A DNA stretch of 64,000 bases, taken from NCBI GenBank assembly GCA_045631905.1, contig JAZQVO010000012.1, forward strand, positions 8,227 through 72,226. Reading direction: 5' to 3'. The notes under the pieces were generated by a model. That model saw nothing but the letters and a program-made list of their open reading frames with translations. It was not told the DNA's origin and did not search any database. The DNA comes from HGM04593 sp045631905 (lineage in GTDB: Bacteria; Bacteroidota; Bacteroidia; Bacteroidales; Bacteroidaceae). Shown here piece after piece: positions 1-7,538 of the stretch; position 1 is the stretch's first letter; every line of letters begins with the position of its first letter. Position numbers and translations under genes: made by a program.

Positions 1-157
1 CCGCCGATGCCACAGCCTCCATGAGCCCGGCACGTGCCCCACCATAGACAAGGGTACAGCCCAACGAACCAAGCAAGGTGCCAACCTCGCGCGTCGCCTG
101 CACATATTTAGAATCGACCGCCTCGGAGGCGGCGCAAAAAACAGCAACACTCTTCAT
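1..157 (-). CDS. LOG family protein (TIGR00730-type), N-terminal part only
   Basis: The reverse strand from an ATG at 157 encodes MKSVAVFCAASEAVDSKYVQ, followed by a segment containing LVYGGARAGLMEAV, and runs off the left edge with no stop. The N-terminal Rossmann strand and the YGG-x-x-x-GLM turn are typical of the LOG/lysine-decarboxylase-like family, whose studied members release the base from nucleoside monophosphates (cytokinin riboside 5'-monophosphate phosphoribohydrolase). The catalytic PGGxGTxxE motif would lie outside the window. About 52 of roughly 180-190 residues are visible. The family call is supported; the substrate is not. Confidence 0.75.
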   Translation of the reverse strand, partial: MKSVAVFCAASEAVDSKYVQATREVGTLLGSLGCTLVYGGARAGLMEAVASA

Positions 158-254
158 AGAAACAAAATTTTATTACGTGGCTAATATAACTATTTTTTGC
201 TCTACCGTCTGCCGTTTTTTTATTTTTTAATAGTAGCGCATCGCATATTTCCAC

Positions 255-262
255 TATTTTTG
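255..262 (+). promoter_or_regulatory. -7 box of the DUF4294 gene
   Basis: TATTTTTG matches the Bacteroidota -7 consensus TAnnTTTG exactly. It lies only five bases before the ATG at 268, so transcription would begin almost at the start codon. I see no good -33 TTTG at the expected distance; a T-rich stretch lies further upstream. Confidence 0.5.
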
Positions 263-267
263 CAAAC

Positions 268-870
268 ATGAAAAGAACCTTCACACTCCTGCTTACCCTC
301 CTTCTGCTGTTGCCAGCAAGCATGGCACAACAGAAGCTATCGACCGCCGAGGGCGATAAATTCATCGTGGGCATCGAAGAGTATAAAGGAGAAAAAATAC
401 CACACGTCACCCTGCCCAACTATTACGCTTTCGCACCACTATACTTCAAAACAAAAAAAGAGCGAAACATATATGGAAGGCTTGTGCGCGATGTAAAAAA
501 GACCATACCCCTCGCAATAGAGATACGCGACATAATTTACGAAACAGAGGCTCACCTAAAAACCCTACCCAACGAAAAAGCCCGCAAAAAATATCTCAAC
601 GAGAAGGAGAAGGAGCTTAAAGAGATTTACACACCCAAGATGAAGAAGCTCACCTTCAGGCAGGGCAAACTACTCATAAAGCTCATAGACCGTGAGTGCG
701 ACCAGAGCGCATACCAACTCATTAAACTCTTCATGGGCTCGTTTAAAGCGGTTTTCTACCAATCGTTTGCCTCGCTCTTTGGGGCAAGCCTCAAAAAAAC
801 ATACAACCCGCGTGGCGAGGATTTCCTTGTCGAAAGGGTGGTTATTCTTGTCGTGAACGGGCAGTTATAG
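268..870 (+). CDS. DUF4294 family protein, exported
   Basis: A 200-residue protein with a clear signal peptide (Lys-Arg followed by a Leu-rich core, probable cleavage after ...PASMA, about residue 20). The rest is basic and mostly helical, with a central charged segment (about residues 95-130) and a C-terminal conserved portion (about 130-185). It resembles the Bacteroidota-specific DUF4294 family, for which I know no biochemical function. It stands alone: the neighbour on the left is divergent and the neighbour on the right is convergent. The promoter box almost abuts the start codon. Confidence is high that the gene is real and moderate for the family name. Confidence 0.8.
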   Translation: MKRTFTLLLTLLLLLPASMAQQKLSTAEGDKFIVGIEEYKGEKIPHVTLPNYYAFAPLYFKTKKERNIYGRLVRDVKKTIPLAIEIRDIIYETEAHLKTLPNEKARKKYLNEKEKELKEIYTPKMKKLTFRQGKLLIKLIDRECDQSAYQLIKLFMGSFKAVFYQSFASLFGASLKKTYNPRGEDFLVERVVILVVNGQL

Positions 871-937
871 CACACCGGTAGCGAGAAACATCGAAGTAAA
901 ATTCGAATATAAGATTCGGTTAGGTATAAAAATCAAG

Positions 938-969
938 TTTGTTTTTTCCGCTCACCTTTACTATATTTA
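938..969 (+). promoter_or_regulatory. possible orphan promoter in the DUF4294-rRNA methyltransferase gap
   Basis: TTTG (938-941), a 20-base spacer and TATATTTA (962-969) resemble a Bacteroidota promoter with one mismatch in the -7 box. No open reading frame follows; a strong hairpin lies at 1015-1057. It could drive a short RNA of about 80-90 nt or be coincidental. Confidence 0.25.
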
Positions 970-1014
970 TAGCAATTACTACCTACTCTGTAAATAGTAA
1001 CATCATTTAAACAT

Positions 1015-1057
1015 AACATACCCCCCCGAAGGTTTCTTACCTTCGGGGGGGTATGTT
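1015..1057. terminator. bidirectional terminator hairpin
   Basis: A perfect 19-bp stem with a TTCTT loop and a run of seven C/G pairs, followed by A/T-rich sequence on both sides. It lies between the ends of two convergent genes (870 and 1101) and could stop transcription from both. The rest of the 230-base gap holds only the weak promoter-like motif at 938-969. Confidence 0.85.
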
Positions 1058-1100
1058 AAAAGTTACCCTCCTTATTATATAAGGTTATAATTTATAAGAG

Positions 1101-1634
1101 TCACACCCAGCCGAGTTTCTTGACAAACTCCCAGATAACCATACCGGTAGTAACCGACACGTTCAACGAGTGTTTGGTACCAAACTGCGGAATCTCTATC
1201 GCTCCATCGCTTGCATCTACAACCTGCTGTTGCACACCCTTCACCTCGTTACCCATTATCACGGCGTAATGTTTGTCGGGCGCACATGTAAAATCCTGCA
1301 AGGCGATGCTATCTTTGCACTGCTCTATCGAAAAGACCTCGTAGCCCTCTTTTTTAAGGCTTGCCACAGCTTCCATGGTGTCGGCAAAATATTGCCAAGG
1401 CACCACATCTTCGGCACCAAGGGCTGTTTTGTGAATCTCGGCCGAAGGTGGTGTCGCCGTTATCCCGCAAAGCATTATGCGCTCGACCCTGAAAGCATCG
1501 CTTGTGCGAAAAACAGCCCCCACATTATGCAGGCTGCGCACATTGTCGAGCACCACGGTGAGCGGTAATTTGTGCGAGGCGAGAAACTCTTCGCGCCCCA
1601 TGCGCCCCATCTCTGTAACAAGTTTCTTTTTCAC
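1101..1634 (-). CDS. TrmH/SpoU-family RNA 2'-O-ribose methyltransferase
   Basis: Predicted to transfer a methyl group from S-adenosylmethionine to a ribose 2'-OH of tRNA or rRNA. The three family motifs are present: NVRSLHNVGAVFRTSDAF (motif 1, with the conserved Arg), IMGNEVKGV (motif 2) and LNVSVTTGMVIWE (motif 3), which together form the SPOUT knot. I chose the GTG start at 1634 (177 residues) because the protein then begins like its relatives (VKKKLVTEM) and avoids running into the upstream CoA-transferase gene, whose stop is at 1648; the frame is open further upstream to 1730. It is a small catalytic-domain-only member. The target nucleotide cannot be read from the sequence. It is last of a leftward four-gene group. 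Confidence 0.85.
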   Translation of the reverse strand: MKKKLVTEMGRMGREEFLASHKLPLTVVLDNVRSLHNVGAVFRTSDAFRVERIMLCGITATPPSAEIHKTALGAEDVVPWQYFADTMEAVASLKKEGYEVFSIEQCKDSIALQDFTCAPDKHYAVIMGNEVKGVQQQVVDASDGAIEIPQFGTKHSLNVSVTTGMVIWEFVKKLGWV

Positions 1635-1647
1635 GCGGGCAGAGTGT

Positions 1648-3135
1648 TTATGCAAATTTACTCCAATCGGTGAGACGCATGTCGCCTTCGCGTTCGAATG
1701 TGGCGTGCATGCCAAGAGCGGCTGCAACATTATGGCTCACGTGACCCTTCTTAGCTATCTTCAAATAGTCCCAAAGCATCTGTCGGTATGCAGGGTGGGC
1801 ACACTTTTCTATGAGTAGTTGCGCACGCTCGTCGGGCCCTTTGCCACGAAGATCGGCAACACCCCACTCTGTAACCACAACACGCACGTCGTGCTCTGTG
1901 TGGTCGGCATGTGTAACCAAAGGTACAATAGAGCTTATCTGGCCACCCTTTTGTGTCGAGGGGCATGTAAATATCGAGATGTATGCGTTACGCGCAAAAT
2001 CGCCCGAGCCACCGATACCGTTCATGAGACGTGTTCCGCATATGTGCGAAGAGTTCACGCAACCATAAAGGTCGACCTCTATGGCTGTGTTCATGGCGAT
2101 GATACCAAGACGGCGTATTATTTCGGGGTGGTTCGAAATTTCCGAGGGGCGCAAAATGAGCTTGTCGCGGAAAAAGTCGAGGTTGTCGTACACATGAGAG
2201 AGGCACTCTTGTGAGAGGGAGAGCGAACAGGTACTTCCTGCTTTCACCTTGCCAAGCTCCATGAGCTTAATCACAGAGTCCTGCAACACCTCGGAGTAGA
2301 GGTATAGAGGGGGTATCTCTGTCGCATTCTCCAAGCCCTTGAGCACAGCGTTTGCTACGTTGCCGATACCGCTCTGAATAGGGAGACCTGTGGCAGGTAT
2401 CGTGCCACGCTTCATGTCGGAGATTATAAAATCGACCACATTCTCGCCTATCTTGCGTGTAACATCGTCGAGCTCCTTAAAGAGCACCACCTCGTTGGGC
2501 ATGTTCACCTCCACAATACCCACAACCTTTTTGGGGTCTACCTGTACATAGGGCTTGCCCACACGGTCGTCGGCCTTGTAGATAGGTATCTCGCGACGAT
2601 AGGGAGGGTCGAGAGGCTCATACACATCGTGGAAGCCTATTGTGTGATGATAGGTGTTGCGCTCGATGATAATTTTGTCGGCAAGGTTGGCAACGGTTTG
2701 ACCTATACCGCCGGCAGTAGTCAGGTAGACCTTACCATCGGGGGTAATATCTATCGCCTCCAAAATTGCCACATTTACCTTTCCCATGTAGCCGTAACGA
2801 AGGTCCTGCGCCATCATAGAGAGGTGAAGGTCGGTGTAAACAAGTTCCTTGTTGTTTACCGCGTTGCGCACTGTGGGGTTCGAAAGAAAGGGGGCACGGA
2901 AGCGTATGGCGTTTGCGCGTGTAAGTGCACCGTCGATGGCATCGCCGGTAGATGCTCCCGAGTAGAGGTCTATTTTAAAGGGCTTACCTGCCGCATGAGC
3001 CTCCTCGGCACGTTTGGCAACTTCGGGCAACACGGTTTTCGGGGTACCCGAGAGGGTGAAACCGCTTATACCTACTCCATCTCCATCATTTATATAGCAT
3101 GCAGCCTCCTGGGCTGTGATTATACGATAACTCAT
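1648..3135 (-). CDS. acetyl-CoA hydrolase/transferase family protein (succinyl- or propionyl-CoA:carboxylate CoA-transferase)
   Basis: A 495-residue enzyme of the Ach1/Cat1/AarC class, which moves CoA between acyl groups such as succinate, acetate and propionate. Visible family features are GVGISGFTLSGTPKTVLPEV near the N-terminus, a candidate catalytic Glu282 in YSEVLQD, and the C-terminal GIGGSGDFARNAY and ...EWGVADLRGK segments. Length equals the family norm from the ATG at 3135 (MSYRIITAQEA); the frame stays open upstream but that part does not resemble the family. In Bacteroidales this class fits succinate/propionate fermentation or acetate-CoA exchange, which is an inference. The gene lies 10 bases after a small membrane protein gene. 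Confidence 0.9.
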   Translation of the reverse strand: MSYRIITAQEAACYINDGDGVGISGFTLSGTPKTVLPEVAKRAEEAHAAGKPFKIDLYSGASTGDAIDGALTRANAIRFRAPFLSNPTVRNAVNNKELVYTDLHLSMMAQDLRYGYMGKVNVAILEAIDITPDGKVYLTTAGGIGQTVANLADKIIIERNTYHHTIGFHDVYEPLDPPYRREIPIYKADDRVGKPYVQVDPKKVVGIVEVNMPNEVVLFKELDDVTRKIGENVVDFIISDMKRGTIPATGLPIQSGIGNVANAVLKGLENATEIPPLYLYSEVLQDSVIKLMELGKVKAGSTCSLSLSQECLSHVYDNLDFFRDKLILRPSEISNHPEIIRRLGIIAMNTAIEVDLYGCVNSSHICGTRLMNGIGGSGDFARNAYISIFTCPSTQKGGQISSIVPLVTHADHTEHDVRVVVTEWGVADLRGKGPDERAQLLIEKCAHPAYRQMLWDYLKIAKKGHVSHNVAAALGMHATFEREGDMRLTDWSKFA

Positions 3136-3145
3136 AGTTTTGTAT

Positions 3146-3490
3146 TTAGTTGTACTTTCTGTTAAAAATTTCGGCATATATAATTGCTCTCTTTGCATCG
3201 GATTTGTCCTTAATTCCGAAGCTTCGTTTTTTGTCGGTTGGTGGTTCGGGTTGTGCCTCGTCGGCAACCGTCTTGTGCACCGGTGGTTGCGCCTCGTGCA
3301 CCTGCTTTTTTTTACGTTCCAGACTATGGAGCACAGCCGTAACCGGAACCTCCACGGAGGGTTCAAGCGGTTCTACCGGCGGGAACACCTCGGGCGAAGA
3401 GACGCTCTCTCCAGGCTTGTCGGTTAATGCGCCTTTTATTTTCAAAAAAACAACTACCGCCGCTACCAAGAAAAACACTACCTCCTTCAT
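3146..3490 (-). CDS. small single-pass membrane protein of unknown function
   Basis: A 114-residue protein starting MKEVVFFLVAAVVVFLKIKG, a single hydrophobic helix, followed by a Pro/Glu/Val-rich linker (about residues 25-80) and a basic C-terminal segment (DKKRSFGIKDKSDAKRAII) that may fold. The start codon comes one base after the TAG of the thioesterase gene, and the CoA-transferase follows 10 bases downstream, so it is most likely cotranscribed and translationally coupled. I recognise no enzyme domain. It may anchor or scaffold partners at the inner membrane, but nothing in the sequence proves this. Confidence 0.7.
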   Translation of the reverse strand: MKEVVFFLVAAVVVFLKIKGALTDKPGESVSSPEVFPPVEPLEPSVEVPVTAVLHSLERKKKQVHEAQPPVHKTVADEAQPEPPTDKKRSFGIKDKSDAKRAIIYAEIFNRKYN

Positions 3491-3491
3491 A

Positions 3492-3926
3492 CTATTTATT
3501 GTTTTTAGAAAAATAGTCCTTAAACACCTCGTCGAACATCTCGCCTCGGGTGAGACGGCCGTTTTCGAGGCATATAACCTCGACACGCGCCTTTACAACA
3601 AGCGAGTTGTCTGCAAGGTTGTGAATATCCTGCAAGAAAACAAGCTTTGCACCCTCGCGCACCATGTTTACGCCTACCACAAAATCGTCACCGCCACGAA
3701 GAGGCCTTTTATACTCTATCGTTATTTTTGAGACCATAGGATCGACACCTGCATCGTGCAGTGCCGACATACTGCCACCAAGGGTTTTCAAAAATTCATG
3801 ACGGGCATGTTCCAAATAGTGTTGGTAATTTGAATTATTCACCACACCTTGAAAGTCGAGCTCATAATCGCGCACGCTCATCTCATATTTAAAGACATAA
3901 TCGCCCATCGTTTTCTCTGTTTTCAT
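3492..3926 (-). CDS. hotdog-fold acyl-CoA thioesterase (YbgC/4-hydroxybenzoyl-CoA thioesterase type)
   Basis: Predicted to hydrolyse an acyl-CoA thioester. The hotdog active-site region is recognisable as YELDFQGVVNNSNYQHYLEHAR, with the Asp-x-x-Gly-Val-x-x-Asn-x-x-Tyr pattern of the YbgC group, followed by the long central helix (EFLKTLG). I used the ATG at 3926 (MKTEKTMGDYVF, 144 residues); ATGs at 3944 and 3908 are also possible, and a TATCTTCG box on the minus strand (3931-3938) argues against the 3944 start. It is first in the leftward group with the membrane protein and CoA-transferase, suggesting that the group handles CoA esters. Confidence 0.85.
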   Translation of the reverse strand: MKTEKTMGDYVFKYEMSVRDYELDFQGVVNNSNYQHYLEHARHEFLKTLGGSMSALHDAGVDPMVSKITIEYKRPLRGGDDFVVGVNMVREGAKLVFLQDIHNLADNSLVVKARVEVICLENGRLTRGEMFDEVFKDYFSKNNK

Positions 3927-4034
3927 CTTGCGAAGATACAACAAAGAAAATTATTGTTCATGTTTTTTTGCACTATTTATAGAATTATTTTACAAAAAGC
4001 GCATGGTTATACAGCTTTAATACAATAATTTGAG

Positions 4035-4042
4035 TAATTTTG
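4035..4042 (+). promoter_or_regulatory. -7 box upstream of mfd
   Basis: TAATTTTG matches TAnnTTTG exactly and lies about 87 bases before the chosen mfd start. No convincing -33 TTTG is present at 19-21 bases upstream. A leader of about 80 bases would result. Confidence 0.45.
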
Positions 4043-4128
4043 CACAGCAAACAACGCAGGAACAGAAGAAAAAGCGGAGGTGGCACAAAGTGCTGTTTCC
4101 GCCATATTGTCGTGCAAAGCATTATAAA

Positions 4129-7100
4129 ATGGAACCCAAAGATATACAGAAGATATTTGCATCGCACCCGGGGGTGGAGGCTTTGTTGAAACAAAGAGAA
4201 GAGGGAAGTAAAAAGACCGTTTACCTCGAGGGGCTCACCGGCAGTGCCGCCACAATGATTTTATGCGGGCTCAAACAGAGAGCACCCGAGCAGACACTCT
4301 TCGTGGTGATGAACGATGCCGAAGAGGCCGGATATTTTTACCACGACATGACACAGGTGTGTGGCGAGGATAAAATACTCTTTTTTCCATCATCGTTTCG
4401 CCGGGCACTGAAATATGGGCACGAAGATGAGGCCAACCGCATACTGCGCACCGAGGTTATGAGCCGTCTCACCGGCCGACGCCGAGGAGAGGGGCTCACC
4501 ATAATAACCCACCCCGAAGCCCTTGCCGAAAAGGTTGCCTCGCAAAGCGACCTCGAAGAGAACACCATAAACATTGCGGTGGGCGACAAGATAGGGCGCG
4601 ACGAGATGGAGAAGAGGCTTAAAAAGCTAAAATTCAAAGAGGTAACATATGTTTACGAACCGGGAGAATTTGCCGTGCGAGGCAGTATACTCGATATATT
4701 CTCGTACTCATCGGAGTACCCCTTCCGCATAGACTTTTTCGGTAACGATGTAGAGAGTATAAGAACCTTTGAGATTGAGAGCCAGCTATCGAAGGAGCGT
4801 TGCGAAGAGGCTGTTATTGTGCCCAAGACAACCGGTGCCGAGAATGTAGCGATAACAAGTTTCCTGCCAAAAAACTCGATACTTGTAACAAAAGATATCG
4901 AATATATAAAGGGCAAAATAGAGAAATTACGCACCGAAGGGTTCAGCCTGCAAGCCAAGCTGTCGGAGAGCGAGTTGCCACAAATGCCCGACCTCATGAG
5001 CGCCGTCGAGCTCGAAGGCTTCGCCCGCGGCGTAAAGCACTGGGAGATGCGCAACAGCACGAGCGACAAGGGGACAAAGATTAAATTCTCCACATCGCCC
5101 CAACCACTCTTTCACAAAGATTTCGACCTTGTGAGCAAGAACTTTGCCGACTACCTGACACAAGGATATAAAATACTCTTCCTCACCGACGACTTGCACC
5201 AAGCCGACAGGCTGAAAGCAATCTTCGAGGAGAGAGGCGACAACATAACCTTCACCCCTGTGGGCAAGACCATACACGAAGGATTTTGCGACAACACACT
5301 ACACACCGCCTTCTTTACCGACCACCAGCTCTTCGGCCGTTTCCACAATTTCCGGTTGCGTAGCGAGAGGGCACGTGGCGGCAAGGTTGCGCTCACGCTC
5401 AAAGAGCTGAAAGAGTTTGTCACTGGCGATTACATTGTGCACATAGACCACGGCATAGGCAAGTTCGGAGGCCTTGTGCGCATACCCACGGCAAACGGCA
5501 TGCAGGAGGCTATTAAATTGATATACAAGAACGACGATGTTGTTTTTGTGTCGATACACAACCTGCACAAAATATCGAAATACCGCGGAAAAGAGGGCGA
5601 TGCACCCACCATCAACAAGCTGGGAACGGGAGCTTGGGAGCGCATGAAAGAGCGCACCAAAAAGAAGATTAAGGACATAGCCCGCGACCTCATAAAACTA
5701 TACTCGCAACGCTACAAAGAGAAGGGTTTCGCCTTCTCGCCCGACAGCTACCTGCAAACCGAGTTAGAGGCAAGTTTCATATACGAAGACACCCCCGACC
5801 AGCTTAAAGCTACCAACGATGTAAAAAAAGACATGGAGCGCAGCCGCCCCATGGACAGGCTTATATGTGGTGACGTAGGGTTCGGAAAAACCGAAGTTGC
5901 GATAAGAGCAGCCTTCAAGGCAGCCACAGACGGCAAACAGGTGGCCGTGCTTGTGCCCACCACGGTACTCGCCTACCAGCACTACCTCACATTCAAAGAA
6001 CGACTGAAAGAGTTCCCCTGCAACGTGCAGTACCTGAGCCGTGCCCGTAGCAGTGCCACCACCAAAAAGGTGATAGAAGAGATTAAAGAGGGCAAGGTGG
6101 ATATTGTGATAGGTACCCACAAGCTCACAAGCAAAGAGGTGCAGTTTAAGGACCTGGGACTACTCATAATTGACGAGGAGCAAAAATTCGGAGTTGCGGT
6201 AAAAGAGAAGTTGCGACAATTTAAAGTGAATGTAGACACACTCACCATGACAGCCACACCTATACCGCGAACACTGCAATTTTCGATAATGGGCGCACGC
6301 GACCTGTCTATGATTCAGACACCACCCCCCAACCGCTACCCCATACACACCGAGATACAAACCTTTGATGCCGAGGTTATTAAAGAGGCCATAAGCTTTG
6401 AGCTGAGCCGTAACGGGCAGGTCTTTTTCATAAACAACCGCATATCGAACATGCAGGAGCTTGAACACATGGTAAAACGAGCCGTACCCGATGCCCGCGT
6501 GTGCATAGGACACGGACAGATGGAACCCGCCGAGCTCGAAAAGAGGCTGTACGCCTTTATGAACCACGACTACGATGTACTCATCGCCACATCAATAGTA
6601 GAGAACGGCATAGACATACCAAATGTAAACACCATAATCATAAACCAGGCACAACACTTCGGCCTGAGCGACCTGCACCAGATGCGAGGCCGTGTGGGCC
6701 GTGGCAAGCGCAAAGGCTTCTGCTACCTGCTCACCCCGCCACGCGAAAGCCTCACCACCGACGCACGCCGTCGTTTAGAGGCGATAGAGAGCTTCAGCGA
6801 GCTTGGAAGCGGTATGCACATAGCCATGCAAGACCTCGATATTCGCGGAGCCGGCAACCTTCTCGGAGCCGAGCAGAGCGGTTTCATAGCCGACCTCGGT
6901 TACGAAACATACCAAAAGGTGCTTGCCGAGGCGGTTATAGAGCTCAAAGAGGAGGAGTTTGCCGATATTCTGCCCGAGGAGGAGAACACAAACGACCTCT
7001 TTGTGAAAGAGTGCTTTGTCGAGAGCGACCTCGAGCTGTTATTGCCGGCAGTGTATGTCCCCGACAGCAACGAGCGCATACTGCTCTATCGCGAGCTCGA

Positions 7101-7473
7101 CTCGCTAACCACCGAAAAGGATATAGCAGCCTTCGGCGCAAGGCTCAAAGACCGTTTCGGCGAGGTTCCCGAGCCTGCAAAAGAGCTCATGAAGATGGTT
7201 GCCCTTCGCCGACGCGCACAAGAGATGGGCGTGGAGAAAATCTACCTCAAAGGGGGCAGAATGAACATATTCTTTGTCGATGGCAAGAACAAACGCTTCT
7301 ACGAGAGCGACACCTTCGGGCACATTCTCACATACATACACAGTAGCAGTTTCAACTGCCAGATGAAAGAGGGAGACGGACGATGTATAATAACCGTGAA
7401 CAACGTAAAGAACGTGGAGACAGCCTTTGCCTTCATCGAAGAGATGCAGAGAGCCATAAAGTTGGGCAGATAA
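4129..7473 (+). CDS. mfd: transcription-repair coupling factor
   Basis: A DNA translocase that releases RNA polymerase stalled at lesions and recruits UvrA. The order of domains is clear: N-terminal UvrB-homology region (about residues 20-330), RNA-polymerase-interacting CarD-like domain (about 430-525, starting FVTGDYIVHIDHG), RecG-like helicase with Walker A GDVGFGKT (581-588) and DEEQ box (682-685), QMRGRVGRGKRKG in the second lobe, and the C-terminal TRCF domain. I chose ATG 4129 (MEPKDIQKIF, 1114 residues) because it matches the usual N-terminus; the frame is open upstream to 4030, but the -7 box at 4035-4042 would place the transcript start inside that extension. It stands alone with its own promoter. 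Confidence 0.97.
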   Translation: MEPKDIQKIFASHPGVEALLKQREEGSKKTVYLEGLTGSAATMILCGLKQRAPEQTLFVVMNDAEEAGYFYHDMTQVCGEDKILFFPSSFRRALKYGHEDEANRILRTEVMSRLTGRRRGEGLTIITHPEALAEKVASQSDLEENTINIAVGDKIGRDEMEKRLKKLKFKEVTYVYEPGEFAVRGSILDIFSYSSEYPFRIDFFGNDVESIRTFEIESQLSKERCEEAVIVPKTTGAENVAITSFLPKNSILVTKDIEYIKGKIEKLRTEGFSLQAKLSESELPQMPDLMSAVELEGFARGVKHWEMRNSTSDKGTKIKFSTSPQPLFHKDFDLVSKNFADYLTQGYKILFLTDDLHQADRLKAIFEERGDNITFTPVGKTIHEGFCDNTLHTAFFTDHQLFGRFHNFRLRSERARGGKVALTLKELKEFVTGDYIVHIDHGIGKFGGLVRIPTANGMQEAIKLIYKNDDVVFVSIHNLHKISKYRGKEGDAPTINKLGTGAWERMKERTKKKIKDIARDLIKLYSQRYKEKGFAFSPDSYLQTELEASFIYEDTPDQLKATNDVKKDMERSRPMDRLICGDVGFGKTEVAIRAAFKAATDGKQVAVLVPTTVLAYQHYLTFKERLKEFPCNVQYLSRARSSATTKKVIEEIKEGKVDIVIGTHKLTSKEVQFKDLGLLIIDEEQKFGVAVKEKLRQFKVNVDTLTMTATPIPRTLQFSIMGARDLSMIQTPPPNRYPIHTEIQTFDAEVIKEAISFELSRNGQVFFINNRISNMQELEHMVKRAVPDARVCIGHGQMEPAELEKRLYAFMNHDYDVLIATSIVENGIDIPNVNTIIINQAQHFGLSDLHQMRGRVGRGKRKGFCYLLTPPRESLTTDARRRLEAIESFSELGSGMHIAMQDLDIRGAGNLLGAEQSGFIADLGYETYQKVLAEAVIELKEEEFADILPEEENTNDLFVKECFVESDLELLLPAVYVPDSNERILLYRELDSLTTEKDIAAFGARLKDRFGEVPEPAKELMKMVALRRRAQEMGVEKIYLKGGRMNIFFVDGKNKRFYESDTFGHILTYIHSSSFNCQMKEGDGRCIITVNNVKNVETAFAFIEEMQRAIKLGR

Positions 7474-7492
7474 GTTTTTTTTCTTATATTCG
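7462..7492 (+). promoter_or_regulatory. weak promoter for the C1 peptidase gene
   Basis: GTTG, a 20-base spacer and TATATTCG (7485-7492) resemble TTTG-N20-TAnnTTTG with mismatches. The -33 part overlaps the end of mfd. It would give a leader of about 45 bases. Confidence 0.3.
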
Positions 7493-7538
7493 CCCAAAGA
7501 TTACAAGAAAACAAAAAACATATAAATAATTAACGCAC

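Noticed and set aside
4030..4128. Upstream start for mfd
   Set aside because: The 33 extra residues are basic and not family-like, and the exact -7 box at 4035-4042 lies inside them.
5151..7514. Many long antisense open frames across mfd (for example 6160-6567 minus and 6501-7346 plus in another frame)
   Set aside because: They lie inside a certain gene, have Arg/Ser/Pro- or Cys/Tyr-rich compositions typical of shadow frames, and match no protein family that I recognise.
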